This document shows positions 28,701 through 35,968 of a stretch of DNA of 64,000 bases, one piece after another (the first letter of the stretch is position 1; every line of letters starts with the position of its first letter). The notes below the pieces were generated by a model. The model saw only the letters and a list, made by a program, of their open reading frames with translations, ran no database searches and had not been told where the DNA came from. The DNA is from Nitrospinaceae bacterium (GTDB lineage Bacteria; Nitrospinota_A; UBA7883; JAJDBK01), in contig JAJDBK010000068.1 of assembly GCA_029261405.1 (NCBI GenBank), forward strand, positions 1-64,000. The letters run 5' to 3'. The position numbers were made by a program, and so were the translations under genes.

Positions 28701-28871
28701 ACAGAATCAGACTCCACCGACTGGTGGCGCCCAATGGCGGTAGCGGTTGTCTTCGGCCTCGGTTTTGCCACAGTACTGACCCTGGTAGTGGCGCCAACCC
28801 TCTACTCAATCCTCGACAGCGTAACCTTCCGCCTTACAGGCTCCTCCCTGACCCACGATGGGTCCAGATAG
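25734..28871 (+). CDS. RND-family inner-membrane efflux permease
   Basis: The 1045-residue protein is a full-length RND permease with the expected duplicated topology (one span, large periplasmic loop, five spans, repeated). N-terminal FSIKNYMAVFAMIVIITIAGTYSYVNLPREANPDI is typical. The TM4 relay region reads GMLVDNAIVIVEN and the TM10 region GVVVNNSIVLLDY: relative to AcrB, the second Asp of the DD pair is Asn and the TM10 Lys is Asn, leaving one acidic residue. This variant occurs in other pump subgroups, so it is probably active. It follows the adaptor by 4 bases; the histidine kinase starts 8 bases after it. Substrate unknown. Confidence 0.93.
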   Translation: MWLTDFSIKNYMAVFAMIVIITIAGTYSYVNLPREANPDITIPVVIITTTYSGVSPSDMETLVTREIEKELKNIANIKEMRSSSKEGVSAITVEFDPSVDIDEAVQKVRDKVNIAKPKLPEDADEPMVDEINFSNIPIMIVNISGKYGLVRLKKVAENLEELLEQVPGVLKVDLIGGLEREVKVDVDPSKLLNYNVSLQDVVDTIRQENVTIPGGSIDIGDYKYLVRVPGEFKDPLEIKDLIIKSKTRNPVYIRDVAKVAFGFKEVSSFARLDGVDCISLSVTKRSGENIIEVTDGVKKILDDELPNLPRSTEFAITSDQSKDTRNLLRELENNVISGLILVLVVLFFFLGPRVAVFVALSIPFSMLISFLVLSAIGFTLNMVVLFSLILALGMLVDNAIVIVENVYRHMEEGYKPVEAAHIGTQEVAKPVIFSTLTTLCAFFPIISWPGIMGEFMAYLPYTLIITLASSLFVALVINPTLCATLLKVKKREKNIRDAEASDLSLSLRMYKGLLSFALRWRVFTFSMSVLSLVGVMYIYGIVGKGVEFFPKIDPPKIFVDIEAPSGTTAVASDRLATKVEKIVGKYEDVTTYVTNVGVSTSQFDFTGQGDAGPSHKSRIAIDFKDRELRSQSSAITEDKIRKEAMDAIYGAKVKIKAQDMGPPTGAPVNIEVSGKDFSVLAELSREIESLLEKIPGLVDVENDYSAGRPELNIRIDREMAARYGLLTEDIAINLRTAIYGSKASTYREGEDEYDIRVRFEESARNRMEKLEGYFVRHEGKTIPLTSFANISTSAGYSDISHIDQRRVVTVSAEVAPGLNDNEMLAKAQKELSAKIKIPEGYRIEYTGQNKEQEESQKFLTEAFMGAIFLISFVLILQFNSFATPTIIMSSVILSMIGVLVGLMATSTPFGVIMTGIGVISLAGVVVNNSIVLLDYIIQLRERGMEKNKAIISAGMTRLRPVLLTAVTTILGLLPMVLGVSYDFHEFRWITESDSTDWWRPMAVAVVFGLGFATVLTLVVAPTLYSILDSVTFRLTGSSLTHDGSR

Positions 28872-28879
28872 GTAGATAA

Positions 28880-31800
28880 GTGGATAAAACTGGCACCTAT
28901 AACGCCTCCCTCGCCACATGGAAGCTCCTTTCCGGTACCGCTCTCCTCTATTTTCTTGCGGGGAAATTCGCTTTACTCCTTGCGGTTCCACCCGGTTACG
29001 CCACTCCCATCTGGCCTGCGGCGGGTATTGCCATGGTGTCTGTATTACTCTTTGGAAGAGGTGTATGGCCAGGGATCGTTATAGGGCATTTCCTGGTAAA
29101 CGCGGGAACATCCCTCGATATTTCGACAATTGACGCGGCGGTAAAATCGGTTATTATCCCGATTGGAATCGGTCTTGGTGGAGCGGCTCAGGCGATTCTT
29201 GGGGTGTCTCTTATACACCGTTTTGTTGGTTGGCCCAATTCTCTTGTCAGTGAGAGGGAGATACTCCGGTTTTTCCTGCTCGGTGGCCCCATAAGTTGTC
29301 TGGTCAGCTCGACAATCGGAGTAAGCATTCTCACAATTGCTGGAATAGTCGAATATGATCAGATCGCTTTTAACTGGTTTGTGTGGTGGTTCGGCGACAC
29401 TCTCGGAGTGTTTCTGGCCCCTCCCCTTCTGCTGGTCTGGTTCGCAAAACCGGAAGCGCTCTGGATCAGGAGGCGCAAATTGCTCCTTCTCCCTCTTGTC
29501 GGAGCAATGGTGGCGTCAATACTTTTATATTTGAATGTAACCCACTCCGAACAAAGCCGTATAGAATCGGAGTTCAGGAACAGCTCGATTCATATGGCGA
29601 GCGCCATCATAACAAACCTCAATGCGACCAGAGATATCGCAGAAACCGTTGCGGACTTCATAAAACACTCAAATGAGTTCACACGTGAGGAATTCGGCAG
29701 GTTCGTTACTCCTTTACTTGCGCGGTATCCATACATCAAGGCGATATCGTGGGAGCCCATCCTGCGCCACGCAGACAGGATAGAACATGAGAACGCGGCG
29801 AGAAGGGATGGATTTGCACAATACAGGATATGGGAAAAAAAAGCTGACGGTGACGTGATGGAAGCCCCGGTCAGGAACGATTATATCCCTGTCTATTATC
29901 TGGAGCCATATGTAAGCAATGAGCGGGCTCTTGGTTTTAATCTGGCATCTGAGCCGAAGAGGTTGAAAACCCTCATGCGCGCCACCAAAACCGGACAGTC
30001 GGCGGTTTCTGAAAGGCTTGTGTTGGTGCAGGACAACACAGAACAACATTATAGCGTTATACTTTTTCACCCTGTCCAGAACAATCAGGAAACCGGTAAA
30101 ACCACCAAAGGGTTTATATCCGTTGTCATTTACACCGGGACAAACGTTCATGCGGCGCTGAAGGATATTAACAAATCAGATTACATAATTACTCTCAAAG
30201 ACCTATCCACAAACGAGGGGGATCAGCTTCTCGCCACTTTTGGAACATCTCATAACAATTCTTCAGGAACTGACACCACTGCGAACCCCACGATTTTCTA
30301 CCATGTTTCCCTGGAAATGGGGGGCCGGAAATGGGCGATCGAGATATCACCAACAAGAAAATATCTCGACACCCGTTATTCATGGACTTCATGGGCGTCG
30401 CTTACCATAGGCGCCCTGTTTTCCGGCCTTCTGGCCATTTTCCTGCTGAGCGTGACCGGAAAGTCGACCGAAATGGAGCGAACTGTCGAGGAACGTACAA
30501 GGGAGATGACGGACCTGTATAACAACGCCCCCTGCGGTTACCATTCCCTGGATGCAAACGGTGTTTTCGTCAAGATAAACGATACGGAATTAAAATGGCT
30601 GGGGTATTCGCGCGAGGAAGTCATCGGAAGAATGAAAGCTTCGGATTTAATGACTGAAGGCAGCAAAAAGATTTTCCGCACGAATTTTCCTCTATTTCTC
30701 GAGAAGGGGGAGATACATGACATCGAATTCGAATTTTTACGCAAGGATGGGAGTGTTTTTAACATTCTCCTCAGTGGAACATCCATCAGGGATAAACAGG
30801 GTGAGATTGTTCAATCCCGTTCAACAATATTCGATATCACTGAACGAAAAGAGGCGGAAAAGGCGCTAAAAGAGGCCGAGCAATATAACCGGCTTATTCT
30901 CGAGTCAATTGTGGAAGGAGTCTATGGTATTGATATTGAGGGCAGATGCGCTTTTGCCAACAGCTCCTGCCTGAAATTGCTCGGTTATACCGATATCTCC
31001 CAGCTATTGGGCAAAAATATGCACCAACTAATGCACCACACCAGAAAAGACCTGACCCCCTATCCCAATAGGGAATGCAGGATATTAGCGGCTTTCCGGG
31101 AAAATTCGGCCACAAGTGTGGAGGATGAGGTGTTTTGGAGGGCTGACGGAACGAGTTTTCCCGTTGAATACTGGTCCCACCCTGTAGTGCGCGATGGCAA
31201 GTCTATCGGGACTGTTGTCAGCTTTGTAGATATAACGGCGCGGGTGCGGACTACAGAAAAACTGAACGAAGCAAAAGAGCAGGCTGAAAAGGCTACACAA
31301 CTAAAGGATAAATTCGTTTCCCTCGTATCGCACGACCTCAAAAGCCCTCTGGCTACGATGATTGGTTATTTACGGTTATTCAGGCATGACAAGACTTCTC
31401 CGCCAAGTGAAAGCTCAAGGATGTTACTGGACGCCGGACTGAAGTCAGCGGATCATATGGTCAATATTATTGAAGACATTTTGAATCTCTCCAGGATCAA
31501 GTCTGGAAAGATTCAACTCCGGTCCGGCTTCATGGACGCCTTTCTTGTGACGATTAATATCCTGAGCGGTCTGGAGCCGATGGCAAGGGAGAAGGGTATA
31601 AAGATCGTAAACAACATTCAGGAAAATACCCGAATTTACGCAGACTCGGGCCTGATTTATGAAGTTATTCAAAACCTTGTTGCAAACGCCATAAAGTTTT
31701 GCAGAAAAGGCGATACAATCACGATATCGGTTTCAAACGATGAGTTTTCCACGATAACCATTTCTGATACCGGTGTCGGAATAGACCCGGATATCATCGG

Positions 31801-32338
31801 CAAGCTATTCGACTATGCTGAAAAAACCTCAACGGCAGGCACATCAGGGGAAGTAGGAACCGGTTTTGGCCTTCCCCTCTGTCATGACATCATGGGCGCC
31901 CATGGAGGCGAACTTGTTGCCGAGTCAACGAAGGGGAAAGGCTCTACGTTTTATGCAAAACTCCCATTTGTAAAACCAAAGGTTCTTGTTGTGGAGGATG
32001 AAAAAACAGCGAGAACATTGTATGCGCTCCATCTTAAGAAACTTGGCGCCGAGGTAGTTGAAGCAGAAAACGGCAGAGAGGCGTTTGATTTTATTGAAAA
32101 CGGCGGCGCCCCCCACCTGGTTATCACAGACCTCAAAATGCCAGAGATGGACGGCTTTGAGCTTATCGAGCGGATTAAACAGAATTACAAAACCGCGTCA
32201 ATTCCGGTGATTCTCCTTACAGCCGACAACAGCATTAAAATCAGGGACAAAGCGTTTCAGCTGAAAACAGAAGACTATATGTCCAAGTCGATTGATCTGA
32301 ACGATTTCATACCCCGCGTACGAAGGTTTATCGGTTAA
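28880..32338 (+). CDS. MASE1-CHASE-PAS-PAS hybrid histidine kinase
   Basis: The 1152-residue protein has, in order: an MASE1-type membrane domain with about eight spans (residues 10-230), a CHASE-type periplasmic domain (about 255-500; LLARYPYIKAISWEP), another span near 515, two PAS domains (about 545-660 and 670-795), a coiled linker, HisKA with His818 in FVSLVSHDLKSP, a HATPase_c domain (NAIKFC, DTGVGID, GTGFGLPLC) and a C-terminal receiver with Asp1084 in ITDLKMPEMDG. In the receiver the usual Lys-Pro is Lys-Ser (MSKSID). GTG 28880 lies 8 bases after the RND gene, preceded by AGG. It probably senses an extracellular ligand and reports on the same condition as the pump. No output regulator is encoded nearby. 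Confidence 0.93.
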   Translation: MDKTGTYNASLATWKLLSGTALLYFLAGKFALLLAVPPGYATPIWPAAGIAMVSVLLFGRGVWPGIVIGHFLVNAGTSLDISTIDAAVKSVIIPIGIGLGGAAQAILGVSLIHRFVGWPNSLVSEREILRFFLLGGPISCLVSSTIGVSILTIAGIVEYDQIAFNWFVWWFGDTLGVFLAPPLLLVWFAKPEALWIRRRKLLLLPLVGAMVASILLYLNVTHSEQSRIESEFRNSSIHMASAIITNLNATRDIAETVADFIKHSNEFTREEFGRFVTPLLARYPYIKAISWEPILRHADRIEHENAARRDGFAQYRIWEKKADGDVMEAPVRNDYIPVYYLEPYVSNERALGFNLASEPKRLKTLMRATKTGQSAVSERLVLVQDNTEQHYSVILFHPVQNNQETGKTTKGFISVVIYTGTNVHAALKDINKSDYIITLKDLSTNEGDQLLATFGTSHNNSSGTDTTANPTIFYHVSLEMGGRKWAIEISPTRKYLDTRYSWTSWASLTIGALFSGLLAIFLLSVTGKSTEMERTVEERTREMTDLYNNAPCGYHSLDANGVFVKINDTELKWLGYSREEVIGRMKASDLMTEGSKKIFRTNFPLFLEKGEIHDIEFEFLRKDGSVFNILLSGTSIRDKQGEIVQSRSTIFDITERKEAEKALKEAEQYNRLILESIVEGVYGIDIEGRCAFANSSCLKLLGYTDISQLLGKNMHQLMHHTRKDLTPYPNRECRILAAFRENSATSVEDEVFWRADGTSFPVEYWSHPVVRDGKSIGTVVSFVDITARVRTTEKLNEAKEQAEKATQLKDKFVSLVSHDLKSPLATMIGYLRLFRHDKTSPPSESSRMLLDAGLKSADHMVNIIEDILNLSRIKSGKIQLRSGFMDAFLVTINILSGLEPMAREKGIKIVNNIQENTRIYADSGLIYEVIQNLVANAIKFCRKGDTITISVSNDEFSTITISDTGVGIDPDIIGKLFDYAEKTSTAGTSGEVGTGFGLPLCHDIMGAHGGELVAESTKGKGSTFYAKLPFVKPKVLVVEDEKTARTLYALHLKKLGAEVVEAENGREAFDFIENGGAPHLVITDLKMPEMDGFELIERIKQNYKTASIPVILLTADNSIKIRDKAFQLKTEDYMSKSIDLNDFIPRVRRFIG

Positions 32339-32602
32339 CAGACAGTGGTGTGGAACGCCCCCTGCTCACTAATATCGCTGTGGTCGCACCACCTCGTTAC
32401 GATCACTCATGAATTATCCGGGCTGGAGCTTGCCAATAATGTATCCACGTTTCTCAACTGCGCAAGGTATGGGCGCGGACGTAAAAAGCAGGGAGCGTAG
32501 CGAGCGCTATCGGAGCGAACTTAATCTGGCCCTCAGTTCCTGGCGACAGCGAAAGCGGCAGTGCGCCACGCATTTGGCAGTGCGCCACGCACCTGGCCAC
32601 CA
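32339..32602. other. Intergenic region between convergent genes with a short tandem repeat
   Basis: This 264-base gap separates the hybrid kinase and the FN3 gene, which converge. It contains two copies of the 16-mer GGCAGTGCGCCACGCA (32557-32572 and 32576-32591, period 19) and, overlapping the FN3 stop codon, CCACCAC...GTGGTGG (7-bp stem, six-base loop, about 32597-32616) that could help termination. No coding sequence is recognised. Confidence 0.6.
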
Positions 32603-35600
32603 CTATTTGGTGGTGGTTATCGTTACCGGTCCTGAGGGGGCGCTCATCAGGCCGTCCTTGTCCATGGCTGACACTACAAACGTATACGCTGTTCCTGAAT
32701 TCAGTTTTGTCACTTTGTGGCTGTTTTGTTTCGATTCCCCGGCTTTCTCTTTTCCGAAAAAGCCGACAACATAGATGACGTATTTCTGGATATCCGGTTC
32801 CGGGTTTTTCTCCCAGGAGAGGGACACCGAATTGGCGCTGGCATCGGCGAAAACCCCTATCGGTTTTACCGGGGCCGGTTTTGTCCTGGAGCTTACCGGT
32901 GAAGACTGCTCACCTAGGAGGCCGTCCTTATCGAGCGCCTGAATCTTGTAATAATAGATCGATCCATTTTTCAGACCGGTATCGGTGTAGGAGGTTGTTT
33001 TAACAGATGTGGCGATCGACTTGAACTTGGAGCCGGATTCTTCTGACCGTATAACTCTATAGCTATCGATATCCCGCTCTGGATTCGCCGACCAGGTAAT
33101 GGTGGTTTTACCCGCCTGTAACTGGGAGGCGGAGAGTCCGGTAGGCGCCATCGGCACCGGTTTTGTAGTCGCCGTTACCGGAGCGCCGGGCTCGGGGCTT
33201 TTCACGTTGACGCTGTTAAAGGAGCGGACGGTGTAATAATAATCGGCGCCGTCCTCCAATCTTGCGCCCCATTTGCCGGTATCCATAAAGCTTACGATCC
33301 CCGCATCACGAATCGATTTTATCTCCACAAGTTTATCCGTGGTATCGCCGCGATATATCTTGTAACCGGTAATCTCCGGGTCGGAAGGTGGCTCCCAGGT
33401 AACCATAACCTGTTTGACGAGACCGGAGGCCGCCCTGACTTTTAAAGGTGGTTTTGGTGGCCCGAAGGTTGAACCGAATACTGCTGGTGAGAGTTCCGAC
33501 TCGGCTCCACCACTGTTCAAAGCGGTCATCCTGTAAAAATATACCTTGCCATCTTCTATCTTTTCGCCGCTTTTGTCCTGGTCGGAAAATTCTGTAACGG
33601 TCCTGTCCCTGATCTCCTTGATGAGTTCGTACTTACCGTCGGATGTCAGGGAGCGGTAGATACGGTATTTTTCGATTTCAGCTTCGGGACTCATGCCCCA
33701 GTTTAAACTTACGGTGCGAACGCCGGAGGATACTACTGAAAGGCCGGATGGAGGAGCTGGTTTGGCTCTTGTCTGGGCCGAAACAGGTTCCGTTGGGTTT
33801 CCGAACTTGCCTGCCTTGTTGAAAGAGACCAACCGGTACCAGTAAACTTTGGCGTCCGCGACTTCGTGCCCGAGTTTCGGTTCTGGCTTGTCGATATATT
33901 TATGGGTTTCGGAACTGCGTAACTCTGCGATCTCCTTGTAGGTTCCTTTCTCTTCCTCTGATCGAAAAATCTTGTAACCTTTAGCCTCTTCATCGTCACT
34001 TCGGGTCCAGGTAAGGGGAATATGTCTGATTTCGCCCGGAAAAGCCTTGAGCAGGGTTGGAGGGTTCGGTCCCCCTTTTGCCACAACAAAACCGGTTTCC
34101 GAGGAGTCGGACTCCAGCTTTTCGTCATTAAAGGCGCGGACCCGGTAGTAATATCTTTTTCCATCCACCAGTCGGTTTTTACGGTTACCCTTGTCGATAA
34201 CCTCCACCATTTCTCGACCCTTGACCTTTGCCATCTCTTCAAAAGGCCCTTCCGGTGTTTCCGAGCGATAAACCAGGTAGCCTTTTACTTCCGGCTCCGG
34301 GCTCATAGACCAGGTGACGGTATTTTCCCTGTATTTGGCAGAATAACCACCAACTCCTTTTGGAGCGCTGGTTCTGAGCCTTATGAGGTTACCGGCGCGA
34401 ATGGCGAATTTTCCCTCTTCACGCGTAATCTTTGCCCTCGACGAAGCCGGACCCGGAATGGTTATTCTGATTTTGCCGGTTTTCTTCTGATTGACGGCTA
34501 GCACCATGCCGGTTTCCGGGTCAATAATCTCTTCTGACGCATCGAAAACTGTAAAGACCTGATCTTTTTTATAACCTTTTCTGGCGCCGACGTTAACCAG
34601 AACCTCACGGGTAAGATCGCCATCGGAGTCTTTTTTCCGTTCCACGATAAAACCGTGTTTGAAAGGCAACACCTGATCAACGATGATCGAGTGAGGCGCG
34701 TCAGCCCGACCAGATTTGCTGATGTTGCCCGATGCGTCTATAGCCTCGATATAGTAGTGAATATTCCTGGCGGAGAGGAAGACATCAGGTATGTTGATCT
34801 CATACTCGCCTGAGCCACCCTTGTCTTTCATAACCTCTTCAATAAAGGATTTATCGGTATCCTTTTTATAATAGGCTTTGACCGACGTGAGTTTTTTGTT
34901 GTCCTTGACGTTCGCCGTGAGTTTTAGTTTCGTGGCGTCGGAGGTGGAGACCAACGGTTCATGGAATACCCGTGGCGGTTCCTTGTCAAGCTCGGTAATC
35001 CTGACAATAAACGGATTGCCGATATCGCCATCATTGGTTACGTTGTTCCCGATATCGGTGGCTGTTATGTAGTAGTTAAGGCCCTTGACGCTGACAACTT
35101 CACGAGCGATAACCCCTTCAAAGATACTCTTCTGCACCTGCTCCATCTCGGTGGTCAGGAAATCACCCGACTTTCCTACACGATAGTGCAAGGTGACTTT
35201 CGTAACATCCTTGTTGTCGGTGACCTTGGCTTTTATACGGACGCTTCTACCTTCGATAGCGGTCTGGAGCGGTTTGTGAACAATTAAAGCGGGCTGTTCG
35301 TCGAGTACGTCCAGGTCGAGGTAGAATTCGCTTCGCTCCGATTCCCGGACAGTTATCTCTCTCTCTTCTATTTTATAATCGGGTTTGACGATTCTGATAA
35401 GATGTTTTCCGGCCAGCAGGTCGCCAACCTGTACCGGAGTCAGTCCTACCAGGGCGCCATCTATATAGACCTCGGCGTCGGACGGGTTGGTCTGGACAGA
35501 AACGGCCCCCAGGGTCATGGCTCTGGCCTGATCGTAGAGTTGCACTACGTTCGGCGGAAATTCACGAGCCGAGAGTTTGTTTTGCGGGTGGAGCGACACC

Positions 35601-35914
35601 GCCCAGCGGAACTGCTCCTCCGCCTCTTCTTTCTGACCGCCAGCTAAAGCGACCATTCCGAGGTAGAGGTGGGCTTTCGATTTGAGAATATCGTTCGACA
35701 GGTTCTCAACGGCGGATAGAAGCGCCGACCTGGCCGCGTCCAGTTTGCCCTGCAGGTAGAGGGTCTCCCCCCGTTTCAGGACGGAACTATCCTGTCCGGC
35801 GACAGGCCCCGCCAGGATTGAAACCATGAAGATTGCCAGGATGACGCAGTTAATAAAAACAGGGAGGCGAGCTATAATGGTTTTAAGGCTGCGCATAACG
35901 CGGTCAAGCTCCAT
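32603..35914 (-). CDS. Exported TPR-PEGA-FN3 multidomain protein
   Basis: The 1103-residue protein has a signal or anchor segment (about residues 18-38), TPR-like repeats (40-125), one PEGA domain (SVQTNPSDAEVYIDGALVGLTP, near 140-200), two Ig-like repeats (about 210-400), a region resembling a flagellar FlgT-type C-terminal fold (about 420-520), and six fibronectin type III repeats to the end, each with an xTWxxxP or xSWxxNP core and a YxYxVxAxN-like strand. It should be periplasmic or surface-located and serve as a binding scaffold. It lies 54 bases downstream of the PEGA kinase gene and is probably co-transcribed. An internal ATG at residue 7 has GGAG upstream and may be the true start. 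No enzymatic domain is recognised. Confidence 0.82.
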   Translation of the reverse strand: MELDRVMRSLKTIIARLPVFINCVILAIFMVSILAGPVAGQDSSVLKRGETLYLQGKLDAARSALLSAVENLSNDILKSKAHLYLGMVALAGGQKEEAEEQFRWAVSLHPQNKLSAREFPPNVVQLYDQARAMTLGAVSVQTNPSDAEVYIDGALVGLTPVQVGDLLAGKHLIRIVKPDYKIEEREITVRESERSEFYLDLDVLDEQPALIVHKPLQTAIEGRSVRIKAKVTDNKDVTKVTLHYRVGKSGDFLTTEMEQVQKSIFEGVIAREVVSVKGLNYYITATDIGNNVTNDGDIGNPFIVRITELDKEPPRVFHEPLVSTSDATKLKLTANVKDNKKLTSVKAYYKKDTDKSFIEEVMKDKGGSGEYEINIPDVFLSARNIHYYIEAIDASGNISKSGRADAPHSIIVDQVLPFKHGFIVERKKDSDGDLTREVLVNVGARKGYKKDQVFTVFDASEEIIDPETGMVLAVNQKKTGKIRITIPGPASSRAKITREEGKFAIRAGNLIRLRTSAPKGVGGYSAKYRENTVTWSMSPEPEVKGYLVYRSETPEGPFEEMAKVKGREMVEVIDKGNRKNRLVDGKRYYYRVRAFNDEKLESDSSETGFVVAKGGPNPPTLLKAFPGEIRHIPLTWTRSDDEEAKGYKIFRSEEEKGTYKEIAELRSSETHKYIDKPEPKLGHEVADAKVYWYRLVSFNKAGKFGNPTEPVSAQTRAKPAPPSGLSVVSSGVRTVSLNWGMSPEAEIEKYRIYRSLTSDGKYELIKEIRDRTVTEFSDQDKSGEKIEDGKVYFYRMTALNSGGAESELSPAVFGSTFGPPKPPLKVRAASGLVKQVMVTWEPPSDPEITGYKIYRGDTTDKLVEIKSIRDAGIVSFMDTGKWGARLEDGADYYYTVRSFNSVNVKSPEPGAPVTATTKPVPMAPTGLSASQLQAGKTTITWSANPERDIDSYRVIRSEESGSKFKSIATSVKTTSYTDTGLKNGSIYYYKIQALDKDGLLGEQSSPVSSRTKPAPVKPIGVFADASANSVSLSWEKNPEPDIQKYVIYVVGFFGKEKAGESKQNSHKVTKLNSGTAYTFVVSAMDKDGLMSAPSGPVTITTTK

Positions 35915-35968
35915 AAACTTTTGTGAACCAGATTTTTTTTGAACGCTTCTGGAAATAGCGCTCTTTCG

